Shown piece after piece: positions 1 through 6,673 of a stretch of DNA of 21,831 nt. The stretch lies in NCBI GenBank assembly GCA_900552585.1, contig USAB01000027.1, positions 1 to 21,831 on the forward strand, in the 5' to 3' direction. The notes under the pieces were generated by a model, which was given only the letters and a program-made list of their open reading frames with translations, made no database searches and was not told the origin of the DNA. The DNA comes from an uncultured Coriobacteriaceae bacterium. GTDB taxonomy: Bacteria > Actinomycetota > Coriobacteriia > Coriobacteriales > Eggerthellaceae. The translations under genes were made by a program, and so were the position numbers. How positions within the stretch are numbered: the first letter of the stretch is position 1; the number at the start of each line of letters is the position of its first letter.

Positions 1-890
1 TAGCGGCTGTAGTCGTAGTTGTTCGCGAAGTTCACGAACTCTTGCAGCAGCGTATGGCTTTTCGGCGGGTTCGCCCGATGCGTGAGCCAGAAGCGGTGGA
101 AGTCCTCCGGCGAGTCCGTGATGGGGACGATGGCCACGTCTTTCAGCGAATACGCGAGCCACGAGTCGCATACGATGCCGATGGAGTCGGGCTGGGAGGC
201 GACGTTCGAGCAGATGGAGGGCTCGTTCGCATAGGCATACAGAGGGTTCAGGTCGAAGCGCGTTGCAAGGTCGTGGCATTCCTTGCCCAAGGGCCCTTCG
301 GATACATACGTGATGAGCTGGCTGTCGCGGATGTCATCGAACGTGACGCTGGAGCGGGATGACAGCGGGTTCTTCGTGTTGATGGCGGCCAACGCGGGCG
401 ACGTCCACAGGGGGTAGGACGTGACCGAGTCGTCTTTCCCCAACGTGCCGGCGATGATGACGTCGATCTCGCCGTTCTTCAACGCGTGCAGCAACTGTTC
501 CGTGGTGCCCTGCTTGATGACGTTGTCCGGTTCGCGGTGCTGCGCAATCCAGAAGTCGTTGACCAGAGGCAGCCAGACGCGCTGTTGCAGGGAGAACACT
601 ATCCCCAAGCGCAGCGTCTGGTTGCGTTCGCGTGCATGCGTCTTGATGCTTGCCACGTGCTCGTCGATGTTCTGCAGCGACTGCTCCAGGCATTCGGCGA
701 ATTCCTCGCCTTCGGGCGTGAGCTCGATGGCGAGTCGCTTGCGGATGACCAGCTCGGTTCCCAGTTCCGTTTCCAATTTCTTGACGGCCACGGAAAGCGT
801 GGGTTCGGAGATATACAGTTCGGCGGCAGCGCCCTTGAAGCTGCGCTTGCGCGCCAGCATACGGAAGTAGTACAGCTGGGAAAGGTTCAT
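1..890 (-). CDS. LysR-family transcriptional regulator (3' end cut by window)
   Basis: The reverse frame starts at ATG 890 and stays open to the window edge, giving 296 codons. The last two bases read TA, so the next base could complete a stop or a Tyr codon; about 300 residues is the normal LysR length. The N-terminus (MNLSQLYYFRMLARKRSFKG, then AAAELYISEPTLS) is a LysR winged helix-turn-helix at about residues 1-60. It is followed by a linker helix and a periplasmic-binding-like effector domain containing stretches such as GEIDVIIAGTLGKDDSVTSY. The start is supported by AAGGGAGG about 4 nt upstream. It should be a cytoplasmic DNA-binding regulator; its target and effector cannot be read from the sequence. 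It sits at the window edge with only a long AT-rich gap upstream, so its regulon may lie outside. Confidence 0.93.
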   Translation of the reverse strand, partial: MNLSQLYYFRMLARKRSFKGAAAELYISEPTLSVAVKKLETELGTELVIRKRLAIELTPEGEEFAECLEQSLQNIDEHVASIKTHARERNQTLRLGIVFSLQQRVWLPLVNDFWIAQHREPDNVIKQGTTEQLLHALKNGEIDVIIAGTLGKDDSVTSYPLWTSPALAAINTKNPLSSRSSVTFDDIRDSQLITYVSEGPLGKECHDLATRFDLNPLYAYANEPSICSNVASQPDSIGIVCDSWLAYSLKDVAIVPITDSPEDFHRFWLTHRANPPKSHTLLQEFVNFANNYDYSR

Positions 891-929
891 ACGGCCTCCC
901 TTGCGCCCTATTGGCCCGAGCACAGAAGA

Positions 930-956
930 TTTATAGCATTAAATTGAAATGTTCAA
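930..956 (-). promoter_or_regulatory. Promoter of the LysR gene with LTTR-type palindrome
   Basis: On the minus strand an extended -10 (TGC then TATAAA, at 930-935) lies 15 nt from TTGAAC (951-956). Overlapping the -35 is the palindrome TTGAA-ATG-TTCAA (944-956), which fits the T-N11-A rule of LysR boxes. This suggests negative autoregulation, the usual arrangement for this family. The assignment is by eye. Confidence 0.5.
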
Positions 957-1257
957 TATTTGTTACCATTATCTTCCCTCATGAGGGAGATGTGAGGGAA
1001 ATAACGCAACAGATTTTCGCACTTGTGTGAATTAAATGAATAGAAATGCCACGATATTGAATAATTGATGAATAGGTTAATAGCCTGTTGATTAGTTATT
1101 AGTAAACTAACGACTTTAAGTTTATCTAATCGTATTGACTTGGACCTCTAATGCGTCTTGTTTATTGGGAATCTTCCAACGCAAATTCGCTCATTTTCCC
1201 CATGCTGCACGCCGGGGACCGGGGAGGCGGGCTAATTGGGACAATTGCTCGCAGCGG

Positions 1258-1284
1258 GCGTTCGACCCTCCCCTTTTCGAACGC
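1258..1284 (-). terminator. Hairpin downstream of the pab operon, possible terminator
   Basis: GCGTTCGA (1258-1265) pairs perfectly with TCGAACGC (1277-1284) around an 11-nt loop, about 25 nt past the pabC stop. No T-run follows on the minus strand, so it may be a weak or Rho-assisted terminator or simply an mRNA-stabilising 3' hairpin. Confidence 0.35.
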
Positions 1285-1309
1285 GAGCGTTCTGCCCGGT
1301 AGGGAGGCT

Positions 1310-2050
1310 CTATCCCAAGAGCTTCGGGCGCAGCTGTTCCAGCAGCGCATCTGCCACGTTCCGAGAATCGAAGTGCACCTTCCCTATGCGCAACAGGGGC
1401 ATGATGCCGAAGAGCGAGTTGGTAAGGAATGCCTCGTCGAAGTCCGGGAACTCATCGAGCGTTATAGCTTGCTGTACGACAGGGCGTGATTCGATTACCA
1501 TTTCACGAGCGATACCCGGCAGGAGCCCGCAGACAACGGGAGGGGTGAAGAGCATGCCCTTCCGTACTAGGAATATGTTGCTTGTGGCGCCTTCGCAAAG
1601 CTCGCCGTGGCTGTTCAGGAAAATCGGTTCGTCGATTCCCTGCGCTTTGGCCTGCCGTTTTTCGTAGATGTTGTCGCCGTAATTGAGTGTTTTATGGTAG
1701 ACGAACGGCGACGTTTCGTTGCGGCGAACAGTACTGATGGCGGCCGTGAACCCCTCTTCCCACGCCTGCGGCCCATATCGGCTTTCTGTTAGGGAGACAT
1801 CGATGTTTTTCCTGGTCACAATTATTTTGAGGGTTCCATTTTCCCGCAGCCCCTCTTCGGCGGATTGCAGGGTTTCATTCACGGCGTTCTGCACGTCTGC
1901 TTTGCGGCGGTCGATTCCTAGAAAATCCAGCGCCTTTTCAAGCCGCCGCATGTGATGGGGAAGCAGAAGGGGTTTCCCTGCATGCACTGCGAGCGTTTCG
2001 AAGGCACCCATTCCGAAATAGAAACCCTCATCGGCAATGATGGTATGCAT
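1310..2050 (-). CDS. pabC: Aminodeoxychorismate lyase, class IV PLP aminotransferase fold
   Basis: 246 residues. Class IV PLP proteins include 4-amino-4-deoxychorismate lyase, which cleaves aminodeoxychorismate to p-aminobenzoate and pyruvate for folate synthesis. The N-terminal F-x-x-G-x-F-E-T motif is at about 12-19 (FGMGAFET). The likely Schiff-base lysine is K120 in YHKTLNY, and E153 with GATSNIFLV lies in the cofactor-binding stretch. I chose ATG 2050, which follows a GGAAAGG-like ribosome site. This start overlaps the end of pabB by 23 nt, implying translational coupling. The alternatives on fold alone are branched-chain or D-amino acid aminotransferase, but placement directly behind pabA and pabB makes the lyase role much more likely. 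It is the last gene of the operon. Confidence 0.9.
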   Translation of the reverse strand: MHTIIADEGFYFGMGAFETLAVHAGKPLLLPHHMRRLEKALDFLGIDRRKADVQNAVNETLQSAEEGLRENGTLKIIVTRKNIDVSLTESRYGPQAWEEGFTAAISTVRRNETSPFVYHKTLNYGDNIYEKRQAKAQGIDEPIFLNSHGELCEGATSNIFLVRKGMLFTPPVVCGLLPGIAREMVIESRPVVQQAITLDEFPDFDEAFLTNSLFGIMPLLRIGKVHFDSRNVADALLEQLRPKLLG

Positions 2051-3464
2051 GGGTTCGCCTTTCCGCCGCGGCGATTGCCTGCAGCACAGCACGGGCTTTG
2101 AGGAGCGTCTCCTGGTATTCGAACGCGGGGTCCGATTCACAGGTTATGCCTCCGCCTGCACCTATTTCGAAAATGCCGTTCTGGGCGACGGCTGTGCGGA
2201 TTACGATGTTGAAATCGCAGTCTCCCGTTGATGAGATATAGCCGATAGAGCCGGTGTACAGGCCGCGGGCAGAATGCTCGAGCTCGTCGAGTATCTCCAT
2301 AACGCGAAGCTTGGGCGCTCCGGTGATCGACCCGCCGGGAAACGCTGCTTTCAACAGGTCTAGGCAATCATGCCCGCCCGCCAGCCTTCCTTGCACCGTT
2401 GCGACCAGCTGGAAGACTGCTGCGTACTTCTCGATTGCATATAGCTTGGGAACGACGACGCTTCCGGGCTCGCAAACGCGGTTGAGATCGTTGCGCTCAA
2501 GGTCGACGACCATAAGCAACTCGCTCCTGTCTTTTTCGCTTTCGGCGAGTTCGCGTTTCAGCGCGGCGTCTTGGGTGGGAGTCGCCCCTCTTGCGCGTGT
2601 GCCCTTTATGGGGCGCGTTTCGACTGCTCGGTTTCGCACGCGAAGGAAACGCTCGGGAGATGAACAGATTATCTGGGCGTTCCCCGCATGAAGGTACGAC
2701 GCGAAAGGCGCCGGACTGCTTTCTCTCAGATGGCGGTATACCAGGTAGGGATCGGCGGGGCTTGAGACGGTGATTCGCTGTGTCATGTTCGCCACGTAGG
2801 CGTCTCCTTCGGCAAGGTAGTCTTGCAGCTTCTCTACTGCTTGCAGGTATTCCGCCTGCGAGAAGTCGGAGGAAAAGGCGATGGGAGCGGCCGAGGGCGT
2901 TCCTGCTGCGGAATAGCGCACTTGTCGGGCGATTCTTGCTTTTGCAAGCCGTTCCATCTGGTCTAATGCTTTTTCCGCTGGTTCCGTTTTCCCTTGGGCG
3001 ATAAGAGTGATCGTACCCTTGTCGGCATCTTGCACATACAGGCGATCGTAGGCGACGAATCGGGCACAGGGCAGATCGACCGATGGGGCATGGCGCGAGG
3101 GAATTCCCAGGCGGCTGCGCCCGAAATCGTATCCCATATAGCCGATAACGCCGTCGGCAAGGGGAAGGTCCGAACGCCCGGCGCGATTGCAGGCGGAAAG
3201 GAGATTGCGCAATGCCGCGGTGAAATCATGGCCGATGGGCATTCCGTTGCAAAGGCATATGCCATGCCGGTCTTCGAGCACGGCCCGGGGATGCGTTCCC
3301 AATATCGACCAGCGGCCCTGGGGTCCGCAAAGCGATGAGTCCAGGAAGCTGACGCCTTCCCGGCAGGGAAGCAGGTCAAGGACAGCTGCAAGTGGCGAGT
3401 CCTTGCCTGGGCGGTTTTTCCGGCCGACACGGAAATCGAGATGGCGGATCCTGGCTGTGGACAT
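2028..3464 (-). CDS. pabB: Aminodeoxychorismate synthase component I
   Basis: 478 residues of the chorismate-binding family. It should convert chorismate plus ammonia, supplied by PabA, to 4-amino-4-deoxychorismate. The PIKGT motif at 285-289 has Lys at 287. PabB proteins carry this lysine, whereas anthranilate synthase TrpE has Ala there (PIAGT), so this argues for PabB. Other family motifs are DLERND (321-326), PGGSITGAPK (376-385) and GAGGGIT (436-442). The start at ATG 3464 uses AAGGAGG 10 nt upstream, which lies inside the end of pabA. Only two bases separate the pabA stop from this start, so the two subunits are probably co-translated. Its own end overlaps the pabC start. Confidence 0.94.
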   Translation of the reverse strand: MSTARIRHLDFRVGRKNRPGKDSPLAAVLDLLPCREGVSFLDSSLCGPQGRWSILGTHPRAVLEDRHGICLCNGMPIGHDFTAALRNLLSACNRAGRSDLPLADGVIGYMGYDFGRSRLGIPSRHAPSVDLPCARFVAYDRLYVQDADKGTITLIAQGKTEPAEKALDQMERLAKARIARQVRYSAAGTPSAAPIAFSSDFSQAEYLQAVEKLQDYLAEGDAYVANMTQRITVSSPADPYLVYRHLRESSPAPFASYLHAGNAQIICSSPERFLRVRNRAVETRPIKGTRARGATPTQDAALKRELAESEKDRSELLMVVDLERNDLNRVCEPGSVVVPKLYAIEKYAAVFQLVATVQGRLAGGHDCLDLLKAAFPGGSITGAPKLRVMEILDELEHSARGLYTGSIGYISSTGDCDFNIVIRTAVAQNGIFEIGAGGGITCESDPAFEYQETLLKARAVLQAIAAAERRTHAYHHCR

Positions 3465-3466
3465 GG

Positions 3467-4144
3467 TTATCGCGCCTCCTTTGCCAGTGCGTTCCCGCGT
3501 TCGGCGATGGAAAAGGTGCTTTGCGGATGCCAACTGCCATTTCTCCAAGCAATGCAGGTGCGTATGAAGTTGCGAAGCAGGGGATGCCCGTACTGGGTGA
3601 GCAGCGCTTCAGGATGGAACTGCACGCCGAAAATCGGCAGGCTCTTATGGGAGAGCGCCATTATCGTGCCGTCGTCGGAGCGTGCATTCACGACAAGGCT
3701 CTTGGGGAACTGCGCATCCGATACAACAAGCGAATGGTATCGCGTTACTTCGAAACGGCGGGGAAGGCGGGAGAACAATCCGGTGCCGTCGTTTTCCAGC
3801 GGAGTGACGCGTCCGTGCATCGGGCGCGTTCCGCGGTGCACTTGTGCTCCGAATGTGCGTGCAATGACCTGATGCCCGAGGCACACGCCCAAGATGGGGA
3901 CGCATCCTGTTGCCAAGGCAACGACATCGCGGCATTTGCCGCAATCATCGGGCGATTTCGGACCGGGTGAGATGACGATTCCTTCGATGTCCACACGAGG
4001 ATGCACGCGCGTTGCGAGTTGGTCCGAAAGTCGATTCAGGTCGATGCGATCATTTTTGACGACCGTTATTGCGCAGCCGATCTCGGCGAAATATGCGTAG
4101 AGGTTGGCTGTGAACGAGTCGTAATTGTCCAACATGAGAAGCAT
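3467..4144 (-). CDS. pabA: Aminodeoxychorismate synthase component II, glutamine amidotransferase
   Basis: 225 residues of the class I glutamine amidotransferase family, which releases ammonia from glutamine and passes it to the PabB subunit. The catalytic triad is visible: nucleophile C88 in GVCLGHQ, then H177 and E179 in FGVQFHPEA. The N-terminal MLDNYDSFTANLYAYF matches the PabA/TrpG start. I chose ATG 4144 because GGAGG sits 4 nt upstream; an in-frame ATG at 4135 would be 13 nt away. It is the first gene of pabABC. The amphibolic PabA/TrpG type, also serving TrpE, cannot be excluded, since some bacteria share one subunit. The C-terminus carries an extra polar tail of about 25 residues beyond the amidotransferase core. 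A structured leader precedes it. Confidence 0.94.
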   Translation of the reverse strand: MLLMLDNYDSFTANLYAYFAEIGCAITVVKNDRIDLNRLSDQLATRVHPRVDIEGIVISPGPKSPDDCGKCRDVVALATGCVPILGVCLGHQVIARTFGAQVHRGTRPMHGRVTPLENDGTGLFSRLPRRFEVTRYHSLVVSDAQFPKSLVVNARSDDGTIMALSHKSLPIFGVQFHPEALLTQYGHPLLRNFIRTCIAWRNGSWHPQSTFSIAERGNALAKEAR

Positions 4145-4280
4145 GGGGCCTCCAATTGGTGTGCCGATATGAAACCGCCGATACGGCCCCCGGTTCGGAG
4201 GGGGTTTGGTCGGCAGTCTTCCAGCGTCGTTGCACTGGGCACACCAGATATGAAGCCGCATGCGGCGGTTTGATAACTGC
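4145..4280 (-). promoter_or_regulatory. Structured 5' leader of the pabABC mRNA
   Basis: Roughly 130 nt separate the predicted transcript start (about 4274) from pabA. The complementary pairs are as follows: 4157-4165 with 4238-4246 (9 bp perfect, next to the ribosome site); 4187-4191 with 4200-4204 (5 bp) inside 4177-4181 with 4210-4214 (5 bp); 4172-4179 with 4264-4271 (8 bp perfect), which interleaves with the first pair; and the 12-nt palindrome GCCGCATGCGGC (4255-4266), which competes with that last pair. A near-identical direct repeat (GATATGAARCCGC, 4166-4178 and 4247-4259) is also present. This looks like a regulatory leader. I do not recognise it as a known riboswitch class. Confidence 0.45.
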
Positions 4281-4307
4281 AGCCTAGCACATCTGGCAAT
4301 ATGTCAG
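4281..4307 (-). promoter_or_regulatory. Candidate promoter for pabABC
   Basis: On the minus strand CTGACA (4302-4307) is followed after 15 nt by TAGGCT (4281-4286), with TGC directly before it giving an extended -10. The spacer is short, so this is a moderate candidate. It would start the transcript near 4274. Confidence 0.4.
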
Positions 4308-4393
4308 AGCTCGAATTGCCGGACGGGGGTTTGATTGCAAAAGCAGAGCGAAGCGGGAAAAGGTTTGGGAATCTTATGTGGGAAGGAAAGTTC

Positions 4394-4422
4394 TTGAACC
4401 TGATGCGGTTCTGCTCTATAAT
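4394..4422 (+). promoter_or_regulatory. Sigma-70-type promoter of tRNA-Thr
   Basis: TTGAAC (4394-4399), a 17-nt spacer and a perfect TATAAT (4417-4422). The start of transcription should fall near 4429, about 27 nt before the mature tRNA. Confidence 0.85.
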
Positions 4423-4433
4423 TCTTATCCGCA

Positions 4434-4449
4434 CATGGGGTGACCCATG
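4434..4449 (+). other. Hairpin with GNRA-type loop in the pre-tRNA 5' leader
   Basis: CATGGG (4434-4439) pairs with CCCATG (4444-4449) around GTGA, a GNRA tetraloop in RNA. It makes up most of the short leader between the predicted transcript start and the tRNA and leaves 6 unpaired bases before position 4456. Confidence 0.55.
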
Positions 4450-4455
4450 GTTGTT

Positions 4456-4531
4456 GCCAACGTGGCTCAGCTGGTAGAGCAACGCTCTCGTAAAGCGTAG
4501 GTCACCGGTTCGAATCCGGTCGTTGGCTCCA
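4456..4531 (+). tRNA. tRNA-Thr, anticodon CGT
   Basis: A complete 76-nt cloverleaf. The acceptor stem is GCCAACG with CGTTGGC, the D-stem GCTC/GAGC, and the anticodon stem ACGCT/AGCGT with loop CTCGTAA, giving anticodon CGT (reads ACG, threonine). The T-arm is ACCGG-TTCGAAT-CCGGT, the discriminator base is T, and the CCA is genome-encoded (4529-4531). It has its own promoter and terminator and stands alone. I found no second copy of its 3' end in the window that would mark an integrated element. Confidence 0.98.
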
Positions 4532-4541
4532 GAAACGAGGA

Positions 4542-4575
4542 AGGCCGCCGGGCAATACCGGTGGCCTTTTCTTTT
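4542..4575 (+). terminator. Rho-independent terminator of tRNA-Thr
   Basis: A 10-bp stem (4542-4551 with 4558-4567, one G-U pair) with a 6-nt loop, followed by TTTTCTTTT-type sequence. It begins about 10 nt after the tRNA. Confidence 0.9.
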
Positions 4576-4590
4576 GGTTGTACTTCAGAG

Positions 4591-4881
4591 CTACGGAATG
4601 ATGGTGTCGCCGTTCAGCGTGCATGGGTACTTCATGATCAGCATGGGCAACCAGCAGGCGAAGATGACAAGGGCCCATAAAACGATGTGCTTCGCGTCGA
4701 AGCAGAAGCGCACGCGGGACGTGCGCGGGGCATGCCGTGAGCGATGCGCGCGCTGCGACGGCTGCGGGCGCGCTGTTTCTGCTGCGGTGCCGGTAGTGTC
4801 GGTGGCTGGGAATGTGGCGGGCTGAAGGCCCAGGAGCGCGTACATGCCGCCGAGAACGTAGGCGGCTGCGATAAAATTTGC
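4591..4881 (-). pseudogene. Remnant of a polytopic membrane protein N-terminus
   Basis: The reverse frame is open from 4881 to a TAG at 4591 and encodes two membrane-like segments. The first is NFIAAAYVLGGMYALLGLQ. After a polar, Arg-rich linker comes HIVLWALVIFACWLPMLIM, followed by KYPCTLNGDTIIP and the stop. The P-x-x-x-N-x-D-T pattern after a hydrophobic helix resembles the beginning of large membrane proteins of the DUF6020/glycosyltransferase-like type; that match is from memory and is tentative. The only ATG (4845) lies inside the first helix, so the 5' end is damaged too; a shifted frame with ATG 4897 lies just upstream. No ribosome site is evident. The rest of the protein is missing. 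I read this as gene decay next to the tRNA; a small two-helix membrane protein is the alternative. Confidence 0.45.
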
Positions 4882-4983
4882 TCATTGGGAAATTCATGAC
4901 CTACAGAATGGCGTACAAGGTAAAGACGAACGTAACGTCGACGTCAAATGCCGGATAAATTGTCGTAGCAGGAGGTTGCCCCC

Positions 4984-5757
4984 ATGAATACGTATGATTT
5001 CACAGGAAAGACGGTCGTGGTGACGGGGTCGGCGCGCGGTATTGGTCGACATATCGGCGAACGATTCCTTGAGGCGGGCGCGAACGTGGTGTTCTGCAGC
5101 CGTACGGGGAAGGGACTGGATGCGTTTGTCCAAGAGGTCGAGGCGGCTTTGCCCCAGGTTGCGTGTCGTGTTATGGCCGGTGCGGTGGATGTGGCGTATC
5201 CTGCGCAGATCGATGCGTTCTTTACCCAGGTGACAGACCATTTCGGAGCGTTTGACGTGCTGGTGAACAATGCGGGCGTGTGGGAGCCGGGCAACGTGCT
5301 GGATGTGACGGAGGAGCAGTGGCAGCGCGTGCTGGATACGGATTTGAAGTCCGTGTTCTTCGCGTCGCAGTGGTTCTGCGCGTATCACAAAGAGCAGGGA
5401 ACGCCGGGCGCCATCGTGAACATCTCGTCAATCAATGCCGTGCGCTGTCGTCCCGGGTGCGCGGTGTATAACATTGCGAAGGCGGGCGTGCGCGCGGCAA
5501 CGGAATCGTTTGCGCAGGATATGGGCGAATACGGCATCCGCGTGAACGCCGTGGGGCCGGGCAGCGTGCCTACGGATCTGAATGCGGCCGCCTATGCGAA
5601 GCCAGGCGCCGAGGAGGCATACTGCGCCACCGTTCCGTTGGGACGGCGCGGAACGAAGGACGATATTGCGAATGCCGTGCTGTTTCTGGCAAGCGACGAT
5701 GCTTCGTATCTTACGGGCACGACGATTTACTCCGAAGGCGGATGGCTGCTGCACTAA
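4984..5757 (+). CDS. Short-chain dehydrogenase/reductase (classical SDR)
   Basis: 257 residues, the normal length for a classical SDR, an NAD(P)-dependent cytoplasmic oxidoreductase. Visible motifs are TGSARGIG (14-21) for the nucleotide, NNAG (95-98), S148/S149, and the catalytic YNIAK with Y162 and K166. The position usually held by the catalytic-tetrad Asn (N-L-x-x-V/S-F) reads D120 in LDTDLKSVFF. The C-terminal LTGTTIYSEGGW is the usual SDR end. AGGAGG lies 8 nt before ATG 4984. The substrate cannot be predicted; sugar alcohol, ketoacyl or steroid-type substrates are all possible. It stands as a single gene, with no neighbours that hint at a pathway. Confidence 0.93.
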   Translation: MNTYDFTGKTVVVTGSARGIGRHIGERFLEAGANVVFCSRTGKGLDAFVQEVEAALPQVACRVMAGAVDVAYPAQIDAFFTQVTDHFGAFDVLVNNAGVWEPGNVLDVTEEQWQRVLDTDLKSVFFASQWFCAYHKEQGTPGAIVNISSINAVRCRPGCAVYNIAKAGVRAATESFAQDMGEYGIRVNAVGPGSVPTDLNAAAYAKPGAEEAYCATVPLGRRGTKDDIANAVLFLASDDASYLTGTTIYSEGGWLLH

Positions 5758-5766
5758 CGGGGCAAG

Positions 5767-5883
5767 TTGCAGTGCGGGAAAGTGCCGTTTACGAGCGACA
5801 ATGCGCTGTTGCGTCTCGGGAATATTCTGACCTGCGATAACTGCGCATATAAAATATGTAGGAACTATGAACAGAGATATTAA
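5767..5883 (+). CDS. Possible Cys-rich mini-ORF after the SDR gene
   Basis: The SDR frame stays open for 41 codons beyond its stop. It could start at TTG 5767, giving 38 residues, or at GTG 5782. It includes VPFTSDNALLRLGNILTCDN and four cysteines, with spacing C-x19-C-x2-C-x4-C, which is compatible with a small metal site. There is no ATG and no good ribosome site. It may be a real small zinc-binding protein, a decayed domain of a larger gene, or chance. I do not recognise a family. Confidence 0.22.
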   Translation: MQCGKVPFTSDNALLRLGNILTCDNCAYKICRNYEQRY

Positions 5884-5942
5884 AACCTTATAAACCGATG
5901 CATTATTAATGGGTATTAGCAACGAAAAATAGAGGTTGTGCA

Positions 5943-6221
5943 ATGGATGTAAAAGACGCGATTAAGGTTATAGCGCGTACCGCTGGCGTGCCGCTTAGCC
6001 ATATGGGGCCAGCGATTGGCAAGAGCAGCGGTTGGGGTACAATGTCGGTGGCAGCTAATAGGGCCAGCGTTAATTGCTCTACCGCCGCCACCATTGCCCA
6101 CCTGTGCGGATATAGATTAGAGCTTGTGCCCGTCGATGCAGACCGCGCGCCCGGCTCGATACCGATAGACGCACCGGCGGACGTGGAGCGCATTGAGCCG
6201 CTAGGCAAGCCGTATATATAG
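5943..6221 (+). CDS. Small helix-turn-helix-like protein
   Basis: 92 residues, starting at ATG 5943 with AGAGG 7 nt upstream. The first 60 residues look helical with a turn pattern: DVKDAIKVIARTAGVPLSHM, then ANRASVNCSTAATIAHLCGY, ending in a beta-like RLELVPVD. This resembles compact Xre-type DNA-binding domains in which the last helix ends in GY-x-L. The C-terminal 25 residues are polar and Pro-rich. Upstream DNA (5840-5940) is AT-rich and probably carries the promoter. Proteins like this are often found near mobile or phage-derived DNA, but nothing else here supports a prophage. The gene is followed by a long gene-free region full of inverted repeats, which may be functionally linked. Confidence 0.65.
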   Translation: MDVKDAIKVIARTAGVPLSHMGPAIGKSSGWGTMSVAANRASVNCSTAATIAHLCGYRLELVPVDADRAPGSIPIDAPADVERIEPLGKPYI

Positions 6222-6670
6222 GTTTTGGCGCAGTGACGTTCTGACTGGTAATCGGGACGGCTTGAGAGCACGCGTTATATGAAGAAGAGGTAGCCCGGTA
6301 TATAAAAGCCCTAGGGCGCAAAACATTCATTTCGTAGCACAATAAGGGCTGTCAAAGGAATCGCGCAGTAATTGAAAGCAGGTGACCACGATGCAGTCAA
6401 AGATGAATCGTCCGGCATTCGCATTTGCCGCCTGGCGTTGCGGCATCGTGGTCGCCATGCGAATGCGCTAGGGGATGTGCGGATAAGTTCCCTTTTCCCG
6501 CCGGATTTCCAACTCCTTTCCCCGGCGGACGAAAAAGGGATGGGCACATCCCGGAGGCTTTCAGCCTTCGTCCCTCTTTAGAACTCGCAAGACAGCCGAA
6601 TAACTTCCGCTTACCTTGATTCGTGCTATCTCGGGTCGGCAGATGTCCCAAACCATCTGCCGACACATGA
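6222..6670. other. Gene-free region with extensive inverted repeats, possible structured RNA
   Basis: I find no plausible gene here. The complementary segments are as follows. 6381-6394 pairs with 6443-6456 (14 bp, one G-U). 6415-6424 pairs with 6457-6466 (10 bp perfect, interleaved with the previous pair). 6426-6431 pairs with 6440-6445. A long hairpin has three stacked stems: 6472-6480/6544-6552 (9 bp), 6489-6496/6533-6540 (8 bp) and 6499-6504/6522-6527 (6 bp). 6553-6559 pairs with 6563-6569. 6635-6645 pairs with 6654-6664 (11 bp perfect, 8-nt loop). A strong terminator follows at 6674. This fits a non-coding RNA on the plus strand. It does not match the conserved cores of RNase P RNA, tmRNA or SRP RNA that I could check by eye. 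Confidence 0.5.
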
Positions 6671-6673
6671 AAT

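Larger units (their letters stand above)
891..1309. other. AT-rich intergenic region with palindromes
   Basis: This 419-base gap lies between the LysR start and the pabC stop. From about 930 to 1150 it is far more AT-rich than the flanking genes. It holds a perfect 14-bp palindrome TCCCTCATGAGGGA (975-988), a further TGAGGGA copy at 993-999, and TTAGT-AA-ACTAA (1099-1110). I see no credible coding region: ORFs entering it from the right are shadows of pabC. Promoters or protein-binding sites are the likeliest content. Confidence 0.5.

Noticed and set aside
2028..4144. trpE/trpG instead of pabB/pabA
   Set aside because: The PIKGT lysine and the adjacent lyase-type class IV gene favour aminodeoxychorismate synthesis; no other trp genes are present.
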